From Oscheius onirici (taxonomy: Eukaryota; Nematoda; Chromadorea; Rhabditida; Rhabditidae): a stretch of DNA of 64,000 bases. Below, one piece after another: positions 10,429-23,944 of the stretch. The stretch lies in NCBI GenBank assembly GCA_932521025.1, contig OW051468.1:930064-994063 (forward strand). The letters are read 5' to 3'. The notes under the pieces are model-generated. The model saw nothing but the letters and a program-made list of their open reading frames with translations. It did no database searches and was not told the origin of the DNA. The first letter of the stretch is position 1. Each line of letters starts with the position of its first letter. The position numbers and the translations under genes were made by a program.

Positions 10429-13417
10429 ATGAAAGCGAGGACGGTCCGGCTACGGCTACAAGTCCTAGCCGATTATTTTGTCCGGAATAAGGCGCTATGC
10501 TTCTTGCTCATGTTCTTTGCCTACGATGTCTCCACAGAGTTTCAAATTGTAAGTTTCCTGAAGGTTTTTGTTCACACCTTCTGACAACCTCTTTATTGTT
10601 CGTTTTCTGAAAAACTTTATTGTTCTTTTTCTGAAAAATTTTTATGGTAGTAAGCAGCTTGGTACTCGTTGACACTTCTGTCAGCTTCAAAGAAACGGCT
10701 TGAATTTGTTCTAAACTCGTATTTATTATATTCCAAGCTTCTTCAAGCTTTCAAAACGCGAAAGCTTGGCATTTTTTTTTCAGAATTACAGTTACATTAA
10801 CATTATTGTGTGTCAAAGAGGGCCGCTTCCATGGCTCTTCCGATCCTCTCGGAGGCCTATACATTTCGTGTAAGACCTTCCCTCCATTCATTTTGTAGTG
10901 CATTTTGATAATTTTGTCCATCACATCCAGTCTGTCGGCTTCCATTTTGAAGCATTTTCACAACTTTGCCAGCCCATTTTAGAACATGCATCGGTTTCAT
11001 TTGACTTCAAAAACATTCTACAACATCGAGAACCTAGAAAATCGCAGTTCCCAGCCCAATAATCGGCTGTAAAGAGCCTTCTTTATTATTTTTACAAGCA
11101 AAAAGCTCGCTGCCATTGTTACCAAGATAACTTGTGCCGCAATGGCATGACTGCTTGGCGCAATGGTAGCGCGTTCGACTCCAGATCGAAAGGTTGGGCG
11201 TTCGATCCGCTCAGTGGTCAAAAGTTTTTGCTTTTTTTTGCCTATTCTCATTTTTATCAACTTCCAGGCAGCACCAAGTTTTCCGCATTGGCAGCGGATT
11301 GGACGTCTCATTGACAATGTGGAGACATATTCGCAGATGGTGAGATTCGATCAAACGATTAAAGGATCCGAGAGGGGAAAAATGGGAAAAGGTCAAAATA
11401 TTTCAGCTCTCTATGGAATACGTGATGGATAATCCCGAATTTGCGACGTTTGCTGACCGTCTTCGGGCTATGAGTCAGCCTCCTTATGTCATTTTTGTAG
11501 GTTCAATTCGTAAAAAAAATGTAAAATGGGATTTAGTTTGATAACTCGAACCTGGATGTGACTGTCAACCACATTTGTAATCTCAAATTCTTCACGGGTC
11601 CTTTGGAAAGGTGAGGAATGTTTCTATTGTCGGCCGTGGTCGGAAGATGACCCAGATACAGATTTTTATCGGACTAGAACTTGCAAAAAAAAAAGTGCTT
11701 TGGGTTCAGTGGGAGACTGGACATGGGGACAGGGACAAGGGGACAGTTACTGTATAATTTTCGGCTGGTAGCGGTCGCCTTCGAAGAAGAAGCCGAGAAA
11801 AGGCTGAACTCCATAGCTCCGTTCATTCCTACGGTAACGATAGACTTCACGAAAGTCAAGGTAAGAATTTAAATATCGAACCTAGTCGGATTTCTCTCAG
11901 AAAATGATCCCAGAAGATCTAGAGAATAAGAAGTACGTGACCTACCAGCTGATTCTACTTCTCCGAGCAAGGGTTGCTGCCTCTTTGGCCAGTCTCGGGA
12001 TTGATTTCTGGGCCATGCAACAGGTATTTTGAGAGTCAGAGAGACAGAGACTGTTCAGGATTCAATCTGGACCAAAAATTTTGGTGATCTGGCTCTCGAG
12101 GCACAGTATCCAGACGCCCATATGCTCTTTGATACAGTAGGAAATGATCAGGTATGGACAGTTCATCCGAACATATAGACCAGTTTCACCTCTTTAACAT
12201 TATGAAGGGATGGATATGTGGATCGACTTTCTTCGTCAGGGCGAGTCCAACTACTGCTGAATTCTTCAAAAAGGTAACTGAAAATGGGCAAAATAACGGA
12301 AATTAGGTGGCTCACATTATGACAAAAAGACAGTCGCCCGATTCTTCTATTATGACCTATCTCTGTGGAGCCAAACACTACAAATGCGTCAAGCTACCGA
12401 AATCGTGAGTTTGTTCCGGTTACTGTTACTTTAACTGTAACAGTCACCTGTTACTGTTACTGTCTCTGTCAGGACTGCACGGATGTCCGTGTCCGTTGTT
12501 CGTTTTGAGAGAGCACGAACGCGGACTGTTCGAATAAAAAAAAGTGAAAAAAATCGTGTTCGAGGCTCGAACATGGTTAAAAATCGGACGAACTCGAACA
12601 TTTGGTCCCGCTACAATTTTCCGACAATATTTGGTCCCGCAAAGATTATCTGCGTTCACACTTTTAGTATTTTTGTAATTCTAGTTTCGTTTCTTTTCTT
12701 TAACAACTTTACTACTTGTTTAGAAAAATTGATTTCAAAATTCTACAAGACATTTTTGCAAATGTTCGAGCTGGGTTCGTGTTCGGTTCGCAGACGAACA
12801 AAAAGTGCAAATGTTCGGTCCGTGTTCGTTCGTCTCAAAAATTTAAGTGGTTGTTCGGTCCGTGTTCGTGTTCGCCCGAAATTCCGATGTCCATACAACC
12901 CTGGTCTCTGATACTGTTATTCTTACTTTTACTTTTACTCTTACTGTCACTGTTACTGTTACTTCTACTGTTACTGCTACTGTCTCTGTCTTAGTAACTG
13001 TTACTGTTTTGCAGAATCGTCTCCTCTTCCAATTTCTTCCTCGGAGACAGGAACATGACTCCGGCCATGATCCAGGTGACCTCATCCCTCCCCCAATAAA
13101 ACTGTCCCTCTTCAGATTGACCATGAGTCTAAACTAAAAAAAATCGAGCTCTTCAAGAAGAACAATCTGTACTTTAGGAAACAGGACGGAACATGCGATC
13201 CGGAACCTGTCAAATATCTAAAGTAGGCCTTGACCAGTATCTGATTCATATAAATTTCAGGAAATCCATAACTGAGGCTCTTCCAGAAGTCAGGGAACAG
13301 GAGACTCCTGACCTGACTCCTCTCTGGCTACAGATTTGGCGCCTGTTCAAAGAAAATCTGGGATTGGATCCGTACAGAAACAAGATCTTCTTACGCGTTC
13401 ATGAGCCATTAGTATAG
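10429..13417 (+). CDS. Nucleotide-diphospho-sugar transferase family protein (type II membrane)
   Basis: Twelve exons: 10429-10548, 11268-11339, 11407-11496, 11537-11610, about 11682-11860, 11901-12023, 12059-12151, 12184-12273, 12307-12404, 13015-13075, 13116-13221, 13261-13417. The N-terminus (FVRNKALCFLLMFFAYDV) is a signal anchor of a Golgi/ER type II enzyme. The body follows the PF03407 pattern common in nematodes: ..VAFEEEAEKRL.., YQLILLLRARVAASLASLGIDFW, AMQQDSIWTK.., GNDQFHLFNIMKGWICGSTFF. In this family the equivalent of QQDSIW is normally a D-x-D-like VDSDIVW or EADAVW metal site; here a single Asp is left, so activity is uncertain. The fifth exon's acceptor is ambiguous; the in-frame choice at about 11681 adds a Gly-rich stretch resembling the GGGACA repeat. 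The first intron holds a tRNA-Trp and the ninth a hAT-type MITE. The sugar donor cannot be told. Confidence 0.75.
11149..11220 (+). tRNA. tRNA-Trp (CCA)
   Basis: This 72-base gene has an acceptor stem GACTGCT paired with AGTGGTC using wobble pairs, a D arm with GGCGCAATGGTAGCGC (box A), a perfect 5-bp anticodon stem TTCGA/TCGAA around loop CTCCAGA (anticodon CCA), and a T arm GGGCG-TTCGATC-CGCTC (box B). It ends in discriminator A. A T run follows for Pol III termination. It lies in the first intron of the glycosyltransferase gene on the same strand. Several wobble pairs suggest either a diverged copy or relaxed constraint. Confidence 0.85.
12470..12903. mobile_element. hAT-type non-autonomous element (copy 1), 8-bp target duplication
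   Basis: The termini CAGGACTGCACGGAT and (inverted) CAGGGTTGTATGGAC flank 434 bp. Flanking octamers GTCTCTGT and GTCTCTGA match 7 of 8, as expected for hAT target-site duplications. The interior is rich in GTTCG/CGAAC words and closely matches 45028-45516. It interrupts a (TTACTG)n tract inside an intron of the glycosyltransferase gene. Confidence 0.8.
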
Positions 13418-14641
13418 CAAATTTTCTGACTGTCAGTTCAGTACGGGTTGTTTAATAAATTGTCCCTGTCTCTCTGTTCATCTCTGACTCTCCATCCAGA
13501 GGACCCGTTTTCCTCTAATAGGTTCCTCTTCTATTCACTCTTTCAGCACTCTCTCCTGGCCTCATTTGACAGCGAGGTCACATGTCAACATGTTCCTATG
13601 CCTATTTTTTCATTTCTCTATTCTTTCTAGTCTAATCTTCCCTTTTCAGGATTCGTAAATGATCTTCAGTTCAATTCTGGCTTTCAGTCCAGCCTAACTG
13701 TTGTCGCCAACGTTCATCATCCACGGCGGAGCGAGTCAGTCTGGTGCACGGGTAGTGCCGGCTAAAGGTTTCCTTCCCAGTCTCACGATCTCACAGTTCG
13801 CTTTCAATCCTCACCTCATCTCTCCACGTTCTCTCTCTCATAGACGTTTCATAAATATATATTCTTACCACTTCTGTTTCTTATCAGACAATAGTATCCC
13901 GCGGTGGACTCTTAGAGAAGGCAGTACTATGACACCGCTACACACACCTTCAGAGTTAGTCATCTCTTGTAGTCGTCCTCATACCTTCGAGGGCATCACT
14001 TACCTCATAGCTGCAACATTACTAGTAGTAAGTAATTTACTACTCTGACGGATATGCTTTTTGTGCTGATCTGTAAAGGCGACGTCTAAATAGTAATGCC
14101 TTAAAAAATTTTCACCCAGACGGGACAAGATCTCTGTTGAAGATATTTATATGATCTTAGTTTGAACATGGGACACGATACTGAATGTACCCTGTAGAAA
14201 AATATTCTGGTTCTAGCCACAAATGTTCCAAGGTGTCTCTCTGCCATATTTTAGGATTTTTAACTACAAGGTTGACAACGCCCTTCCAGGGCTAAAGTTA
14301 CCTACTATCCCCAATTTTTTTTCTTTGCCTGAACCACTTGAAATCCGTTTCTGCGACGGAGACGCGAGAGCATTTTAAAATAGAAACTATTTTTTGGGCG
14401 CCTGAAAGTGCCAGAAATAAGTTTTTTTTGGGCTTTTTTTTAGGCGCGATTTTGGGTCTCAGAAGACGCAACAGCAAGCTGTTCTGTGTGGGTAACTAAT
14501 GCAAGACCTGACTCGTAACCGATTGACCAGATCGGGGAGAAAAAAAAAGAACGTTCTAGTAATAAATGTCTTTCTCTATATCTCTACAGTATACCATTCT
14601 GAACTGAACATTTATTCAGTAAAACCTCTCTCCCTAAAAAC
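13418..14641. other. Convergent intergenic spacer between glycosyltransferase and aminopeptidase
   Basis: An AATAAA at about 13452 probably ends the glycosyltransferase mRNA. The rest, AT-rich with pyrimidine tracts and a 115-codon open frame at 13701, shows no recognizable domain or splice pattern. I see no gene here. Confidence 0.6.
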
Positions 14642-17320
14642 TCAAACCAGCTGAGCGGCCTTCTTCTCAAACAGCTCCACTAGAACTTTTCCATTCTTCT
14701 CCAGCCAGTTAATCTTCTCCTGCGCGGCTTGTTCAGCCTTCGTGAAAACTGAATCGTATTCGTCGACATTTTTTGCCGTCTTTCGAAAAGCTTGCAACTT
14801 TTCCAATTCTTCTGTTGTTCGAATATTGGCGAGAAGAGCTCCAATTGACTTTGAAGTAATCGACTTGTTCTCCTTTGAGCGCTGATAGATGCCCTGCCAG
14901 TTTTTCATGAGATAGTCGGCCAAGCGGGGACCGGCTATCTCATTTCTAGCCAGTACAGCGTACACGGAAGCAATGTCCTGACTGCGGACGAGATTAGAAT
15001 TTTCCAATTGATCCAGAAGCCACTGGATATTCTTCTCAGAGTAGGTACAGGTCAAGGCTTGGAGCAGTTTGTCTCTTTCCAGTTGGAGAGACTCGGATTT
15101 GTACAAGGAAAGGATCTGGAAAACTTATTGTTCAGTTCAGAGCAGGGATGTGCGAAAATACCATATACTCGAAAGTCGAAAGCCACCATGGCTGCGCTGA
15201 TTTTCAAATCCTCTTGAGTATCGACGTCTATGGTTAAGAGTTGGCGCGCTACTTTCGACTTTCGAGTATACGGTACTTTCGCACACCCCTGGTTCAGAGA
15301 GAATCACGAAGACAGAGTCAGTGGGACAGAAAGACAGAGGGTCAGAGAGTCAGAGACTCGGAGAGACAGAGAGTCTAATAGGCTCAGAGTCTGAGAGACT
15401 GAGAGATTGAGATACACAGAGACAGAGAGACTGTGAGACAGAGAGTGAGAGAGTCTGGGAGACTGAGCGTCTGAGACACAGAGACACAGAGAGACAGAAA
15501 ATTTGAGGAACAGAGGGACAGAGAGGTAGAGTTACAGAGACTCGGAGAGACTGAGAAATAGAGAGTCTGAGAGACAGAGGGATAGCCTGAAATTCTGAGG
15601 AACAGAGGGGCTGAAAGACGGGGAGACAGAGAAACAGAGAGACAGAGAGAGACAGAGGGACAGCCTGACAGAGAGTCAGAGAGACACAGAGACAGAGAGT
15701 CTGAGAGACAGAGAGACAGAGGGAAAGAGACAAAGAGACTGATGTGAGACTTACCATCTGGAAAATCTTGTCATCTCCAGTCTGGACAGCAGAACAGTAA
15801 ACTTGTGTCCGAATAGCTGGATGGACTTGACTACATTGACTGGACTGGGCTCCAACTCCCAAACAATGAGCCTTGAAATTAGTCTCAAAAATTTCCGTCA
15901 TTGAGCAGTTCTTCTCGTCAACTCGACAGTAAGCTAGCCACTGATCAACCAGGTGTCCTTTGTCCACAAAGGCTTCTTCGGAATCAATCGAGGCGACAAT
16001 TTTGTCCACTGATTGTGTGAGAAGAGGCTTGAGAAGTTTTTTCATGTAGCCGTAGGTTGCTTTCGAGTTGGCCGTGCCTCTGAAATAGACGTCGATGGCT
16101 TCAATCTCCTTGAAGAAGGCAAGCCACGGAAGACGGAACTGAAATGTGAGCATTTTAGACTTAAGATGAGATTTTTCAGCTTTGCAATGTTTTGAAAAGT
16201 TGTTGTGCTTGACATTAGCTACAACTTTGTAAAACATGACAAAGCTGCAAAATGTGTTTTTGGACCAGAAACGGTGAACGCGAAAAAATCAAGGATAAAA
16301 ATTGACGCTGTCTTTGTATTCAGAATACATTTTTGCAGCTCTGTGTCCTCGGTAGTATAGTGGTGAGTATCCGCGTCTGTCACATGCGAGACCCGGGTTC
16401 AATTCCCGGCCGGGGAGAATGTTTTGCCATTTTTTTCAAAGCTCACCTTTTCCCTAACAATGTACTCTCCAAACTCCAGAGCCGTTTCATAGCTGCTCTT
16501 TCCAATGGCTGCCATTGCGAAGACGTCGCTCGTAATCCTGTACTTTGTCCTCAGGGAGAAGAGACAGTCTCTCTTTAACTCTTCCAGAATGTTCTTCCAT
16601 CCACTAGCATCGTAATTTGTTCGGACCATAGCATAAGAGTCGGCATTCAGAACCAGAGACTCTTCCGTCTTCTTCAGGAAGAGCTGACCTTAAAGGGAAC
16701 AGTTGTCTGGATACTGTCTCTCTGTCCCCCTGTCCCCCTGTCTTTCTGACCTTTGAACGGTAACCAGTCCAGTTGTACTCTTCCACTTCCTCTCTGGTAC
16801 CAGACCGGAACATCCCACTGGTAATCATACTCTGGGTTAGCAAACTCCGGGTTCTCCTTAGCATCAGGATTGGTCAGGTACCGTTCCTGTTTGACGACCC
16901 AATGAGTCTGGTTCTCCGAGGATAGAGTCAGGAAGGGGAATCCCATCTGAAGAGTCCATTTAAGAGCAAATTCCGTCACACTAAATCTCTTTCCGTCCGG
17001 ACCGAGACTTTCAGCTGGAACAGCCGTGTCCAGTTCAGTAAAGAGGTCACTGTGATGAGTATTGTTGTACTGGAACTTGCGGAGATAGGCACTGACTCCC
17101 CTCTTGAAGTTTTCCATCCCCATCAGGTTCTGGATCATCGACAGGACAGAGGCTCCTTTATCATAGATGATCGGGGAGAAGAAATGCGAAATGTCCGAAT
17201 GGTATTTGGCTTCAGTAATGATGGGGTTGCTGCTTCTGGAAGAGTCTCTGGTCATGGCTTTGGCCAAATGTTCGTCTACGAATTGATCTTCCTGAAAAGG
17301 GTGGTTTAATGGAGCAAGAA

Positions 17321-17373
<53 letters not shown>

Positions 17374-19288
17374 TCTCCTACCATTTTAAAGGATCCGTTA
17401 CTGATAATATCGACGCCGATATTCTGAACCAGACTGGCAAATCCCTCATTGAGCCAGATATCATTCCACCACTTCATTGTGGCCAAATTTCCGAACCACA
17501 TGTGGCTCAGTTCGTGGGCTATAACTTGAGCAACTCGCAGTTTGTTAGAGTAATAGTAGTTGGCCTCGTCGAAGAGCAGACTGACCTCTCTGTAGGTTAT
17601 CAGACCCCAGTTTTCCATGGCCCCTAAAAGAGCAGCTAGATGGACAGACAGAGAGGGATTGGAAGACAGCCGAGACAGTAACCAGAACACTTACCAGCTT
17701 CAAAGTCCGAAATAGCTACCATGTCCTGTTTCTTCAGTGGGAATTCCACTCCAAAGTAGTCTTCCAGTCCCTCGAGACATTTCACTCCAGCTTCCAGAGC
17801 ATATTTTGTCGTCTCTGTAGCTTCCGGACGGGAGTAGATTCGGGATCGGACGTTGTTTTTTGTGCTTCCTTCAATATAAGTGAAGTCAGAGACCAGGACG
17901 GCTAGCAGATAGGAGGACATTGGAGGGGTCGCTTGGAACTTGGTTTCCAGGAAATTTCCCTCAACTCTGAAAGATACTGTATTTAGAAGGACAGAGAGTC
18001 AGAGTCACAGAGAAAAAGAGAGACTGGACTCACTCCCTCGGCTGACCCTCCTCAATCCCATTGGAAACGGCTGTCGTTCCCTTCGGATGAACTACAATAA
18101 CTGTCCACTTTGCCTTCCAGTTCGGCTCATCGAAACAGGGAACCATTCGTCGAGCTTCAGTCGGCTCCATCTGGGTCGTAAAGGCTAGTTTATCTTCCCC
18201 TTTGGAATTCTTGTAGGTGGTCAAATAGAGTCCGACCAGACCGTCCGGATCAACTCGACCACTGTACCGTACAGAGAGACTGAAGGAGCCAGAGACGGTA
18301 CGATTAAGTTTGAAGGTGGCCTTCTGGGCAAAACTGTCCAGATTTATTCCAGTGACGGAGAGGGGTCCTTTCTGGAATGAAAAACTTGTTCAGTCAGGTC
18401 ACTCTCTGTCCTTCTGACTCTCAGTCTCTCATTGCCAGTCTCTCTGTTTATCTGTCTCTCTAATATCTTTGGGCGGCTCGAAGTAAATTCGAGCCGCCTC
18501 GAGCCAAAGAATGTCAAATTTTCGTCTATTTTTCGATAAAACAGGACAAAATGTCAAGTGAGATGTTAAAAGTTAATGTGTCTCTACTATAGCTTTTGTT
18601 CTACAGGGGCAATCACAACTTGTATTGAAAATGGGAATCACTTTTTAGAATTTCGTAAAAATTCCGTTTTTCCTTTAGGCTCGAGCCGGCTTGACTCGAA
18701 GGGGTTCGACCTACCCCGGCTCGTGCCCAAGTGTACTCTCCATCCCTCTGTCCATCTGTCCCTCATTGACAGTCTCTCTGTTTCTCAGTCCCTCTGTCCC
18801 TCCTTGTCTCTGTCTTCTTCTGTCTCTCTCTGTCCCTCAGGCTCTCAGACTCTGTTTCTCTATCTCACTGACCCTCTGTCTCTCACCTGATCAGTAGCAG
18901 AACAATCCTCCGGCTTGATACTCAATCCCAAACTGTTCAGTGTCACTTCGTCCGCCTCCTTTTGAGTTACAAGCTGTATAGTTACCAGTCCCTCAAAGCT
19001 CAATCTCTTGTTTTCCGGTACAGCTACACCATATCCCGGTAGCCAGGTCTTGAGCCATAGATCATAAGATAACGGCTTGATGTCTCTAGGAAGACGACTC
19101 TCATCAATAGTTAAAAGTCTAGATTCTTGGCTTGGCTCATTTTCCGGCGCTTTCGGTGACTCTGGAACTATGAAGACGAAAACGAGGTAGACAACTAGGG
19201 CTCCCAAAAAGAATGTGAACAATCCGAAAAGGCCTATTCTGAGCCAATTGTACTGTTTTTGGGTGAGCCAGCCGGACGTTGCTGACAT
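14642..19288 (-). CDS. M1 family aminopeptidase, type II membrane (aminopeptidase N-like)
   Basis: Eight exons: 18887-19288, 18034-18371, 17695-17966, 17382-17623, 16751-17291, 16447-16688, 15755-16138, 14642-15115. They total exactly 965 codons including stop, close to mammalian aminopeptidase N. A short cytoplasmic tail precedes one membrane helix (IGLFGLFTFFLGALVVYLVF). The catalytic core shows the exopeptidase signature GAMENWG, zinc site HELSHMW with the third ligand in NEGFAS, and the PCFDEPNWKAKW motif. The C-terminal half is the helical ERAP1_C region. The protein should remove N-terminal residues from peptides at the cell surface or lumen. All conserved residues I can check are present. 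Introns hold GAGACAGAGAG tracts, a hAT-type hairpin just upstream of the last exon, a TGTCCC array and a tRNA-Asp on the opposite strand. The specific C. elegans ortholog cannot be fixed from sequence alone. Confidence 0.93.
15143..15291. mobile_element. hAT-type MITE, 149 bp, perfect 8-bp target duplication
   Basis: The ends CAGGGATGTGCGAAAATACC and (inverted) CAGGGGTGTGCGAAAGTACC continue as inverted arms over about 40 bp, including ACTCGAAAGTCGAAAG. The flanks 15135-15142 and 15292-15299 are both GTTCAGAG, a perfect octamer duplication diagnostic of hAT-family insertion. It lies in the last intron of the aminopeptidase gene. Confidence 0.9.
15300..15745. repeat. Degenerate GAGACAGAGAGTC purine-rich satellite-like tract
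   Basis: About 450 bases consist of permuted 6-8 bp words (GAGACAGA, GAGTCAGA, GGGACAGA). Similar tracts occur at about 3080-3320, 4250-4470 (pyrimidine strand), 22270-22550, 36930-37085 and 43150-43320. They open long but meaningless Ser/Leu/Arg-rich frames. Confidence 0.9.
16346..16417 (+). tRNA. tRNA-Asp (GTC)
   Basis: This 72-base gene has acceptor stem TCCTCGG/CCGGGGA, a D arm with TAGTATAGTGGTGAGTA (box A), anticodon stem CGCGT/ATGCG around loop CTGTCAC (anticodon GTC), and a T arm CCGGG-TTCAATT-CCCGG (box B). It closely follows the standard eukaryotic tRNA-Asp. It sits in an aminopeptidase intron on the opposite strand to that gene. Confidence 0.93.
17321..17372 (+). repeat. (TGTCCC)n hexanucleotide array, short
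   Basis: About eight and a half copies lie within a short aminopeptidase intron between the zinc-site exon and the next exon. Confidence 0.95.
18468..18735. repeat. Inverted repeat with CTCGAGCC arms, MITE-like
   Basis: TTTGGGCGGCTCGAA..TCGAGCCGCCTCGAGCC on the left is partly mirrored by GGCTCGAGCCGGCTTGACTCGAA..CCGGCTCGTGCCCAA on the right. The arms are imperfect and I could not define a target duplication. It lies in the first aminopeptidase intron. Confidence 0.5.
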
Positions 19289-21004
19289 GGTCTGAAAGAA
19301 TGGCTGGAATGGAGAAAATGGCGGTTAAAAAGATGGCAACAATGCTCGAAGAAGAGTCATCGTCAGCTGATTGTGATGCTTTGAAAGTGACTGAAAAAAA
19401 CGGGGTGCTGGCACAATAGATGGCGAATGTTGGTTTTCAGAGGATTAGCATACCAACACGTCTCTCTCACTCTCATGTATTGATAAGTTTCGGCTGGTCA
19501 GCAGGTTTTTTTTTCAAAAGTTTGGAAATGTTAACAATAAGGTGGACATGAACCGCTTGAGCATTACCTAGAGATGTAGGGCGAGCAGAAAAGTTGCCAA
19601 AACTTTCCCGCGTGGCGCAGTCGGTTAAAGGTCTGAGTGCGGAACCACACATGACGCCAGTTCAATCCCTCTTACGCTCAAAACGTTTTTTGCTTGTTGT
19701 GAAACACTTGGTATAGCGCGTGCCAAATCTTAACCTTACGTATTTTTAATTGACGAGAAATTGGGTACGCGCAGCGCTATTTTATTTGCGCTATTTTATT
19801 TGAATTTCTACTGTATTTTTCGTACGCAACTTTGCGTGACGAAAAGTATGCAAGGCGATGGCTTGGCAGCAGCAGTATAATCCCTTTTTTTGAGTGTAAA
19901 AGCTCCACGTCCCGGGCAGATTCAAATGGCTCGGTAGATTGCTAGCTACCGTAAGACACGAGAAAGTTGGTGCGCAGCCTAGAAAGAACTACTTACACGC
20001 TGAGTTTTTGGCGGGAAGTTCCATGGACGAGCGCCAAGCTCCGGTACTGTATTCCTCATCGTCTTCGCAGCTTTCTTCGACCAGGTATGTGTTCCGGAAC
20101 TCCTTCAGACAATCTACTAGACGCGACGACGAACAAGCACTCTTATAATCAAATTTTATTGCTTTTGCTGAAGAGAACATAACAAACAAATATTTGTTAA
20201 TTGCGTAAAAAGCAATTATGTCAAACTTATTGGAAATTAGAAAAAAAAAGTAAAGAAAAGTTCTGTTGTGGTGGAGATACAGAGACCTTTCTTGACCGCT
20301 GTTATTGTGGAGGCTGACTATCCGATTCGTCTATGAAGCTGACTATATCTACATGATGCTGATTGATTTGAGACAGTCTGTGTTCAGTAGAATGATACCC
20401 GGTCGCTGTCACATCATCAGTAAGACTTGGATCAGTCGATGAGGCTGGAAACGACCAAGCCGACTGATCTGAAGGTAACTGTGATCAGTAGAGAGATTCT
20501 CCAGCTAGTGGACTACTTCTTTGCCTAGAAGTTACTGCTTTCTGACTCTCTGTCTCCTTGATTCATACTTTGGCGCGTCTGGTTAGTCTTTAAAAAATGC
20601 TCATAACTTTCTCCAAATTCGGAATGAGGCCAACTCGGTTCCAAAATAAAGGTCTACCGTAGACCGAATAAATAGGCTATGTGAGAGACTTGGATATCTT
20701 ACCTTCTGATTGTGAGAACAGTGAACCCAAAAGTTTTGAAAAAATAAACAATATTACGCTCATATCTCCTCCGGGTTGCATCTTAGAAAAAAGTTGTCAA
20801 TTTCAATAATTACCGCCGCAGAAAGACGAGTATTTTGCTTTTTTGAAAAACGGTTTCTGACTTTGTGAACACCCCTAAACTGAAAATGTCCGGATGGCGC
20901 AGTGGATTTGGAAAATTCACGCTGGAGGGTTCGAGTCCGCAGAGAAGAAATCTTTTTGTTTTCTCTGGACAATCCTGGTAACGGTTTATTAGCACACTCA
21001 GTGT
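19289..21004. other. Intergenic region upstream of the aminopeptidase, with tRNA-like fragments
   Basis: It likely includes the aminopeptidase promoter. Two tRNA-like fragments are visible, 19607-19679 (box A-like GTGGCGCAGTCGG, poor T arm) and 20889-20945 (TGGCGCAGTGG and GGTTCGAGTCC). A lone GTTGGTGCGCAG word lies near 19966. No gene is recognized. Confidence 0.5.
20889..20945 (+). pseudogene. tRNA-like fragment (tRNA pseudogene or tRNA-derived repeat)
   Basis: A good box A (TGGCGCAGTGG) and box B (GGTTCGAGTCC) are only about 30 bases apart, and the acceptor ends do not pair. This is too short for a functional tRNA. Confidence 0.4.
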
Positions 21005-21331
21005 CTACGTTTCCTTCTTCTGCTCTTCAATCTTCTTCAAGTCTGAAAGAACTGACGTCATGTTTGATTCCTTACCCTCTCCGAGACCCGACGTCATGCC
21101 TGAAGTATACGCCGACGGAAGCTTCGATTCCTCGCGGTGAGAAGAAGCCTCCTTTTTCTCATCCACATCGACCTTCTTCCTCTTTCCGGCGGGAACTTGG
21201 AAATACTTCGAATCGCTGTTTCCCGGCAGCTGCTTGCACGGCTCCGATGTTAATTTCGTCGATTTGGAATCTTCTTTCGAGCAGAAAAAGACTACCATGG
21301 AGAGAGTAGATACCGCGAAGAACAGAAGCAT
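21005..21331 (-). CDS. Hypothetical small protein with N-terminal hydrophobic segment
   Basis: An uninterrupted 108-codon frame starts with a hydrophobic stretch (MLLFFAVSTLSMVVFFC) that looks like a signal peptide or anchor. A charged, Lys/Glu/Ser-rich tail follows, with FQVPAGKRKKVD and LKKIEEQKKE. Third positions are GC-biased (AAG, TCG, CCG) like the confirmed genes around it, unlike chance frames here. I do not recognize the family. The upstream bases AAGAAT before ATG and the lack of clear splice sites suggest a single-exon gene or a last exon. Neighbours (a TGTCCC array upstream on its strand, the aminopeptidase promoter downstream) give no functional clue. Confidence 0.5.
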   Translation of the reverse strand: MLLFFAVSTLSMVVFFCSKEDSKSTKLTSEPCKQLPGNSDSKYFQVPAGKRKKVDVDEKKEASSHREESKLPSAYTSGMTSGLGEGKESNMTSVLSDLKKIEEQKKET

Positions 21332-21540
21332 ATTCTTGTTTGCACGTTCTTCTATAGTGACTCTCTATTACTGTGTTGGAACTACAGTAATATCAATTTT
21401 TGATCAACACAAACGTAGAAAAAAAGTGTGGAATTGTTTTCTGAGTGGAATTCCCTGTCTCTGATCCTCACCGTTTTCTGTCCCTCGATCTTCGAAGTCC
21501 TCATGGTTCTGAGCAGATCCATCAGACCATCAGATTTTCA

Positions 21541-23944
<2,404 letters not shown>

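Noticed and set aside
12483-13137. Overlapping 90-140 codon frames with Val/Arg-rich sequence
   Set aside because: They come from GTTCG words of the hAT element and the (TTACTG)n tract; they match no family.
13701-14048. 115-codon frame starting SPTFIIHGGASQSG
   Set aside because: The HGGA word hints at asparaginase-like proteins, but nothing else fits and codon use is not gene-like.
16674-17690. Single 338-codon frame through the aminopeptidase zinc-site exon
   Set aside because: It runs through introns, including the TGTCCC array (Gly-Thr repeats); the spliced model keeps frame and length better.
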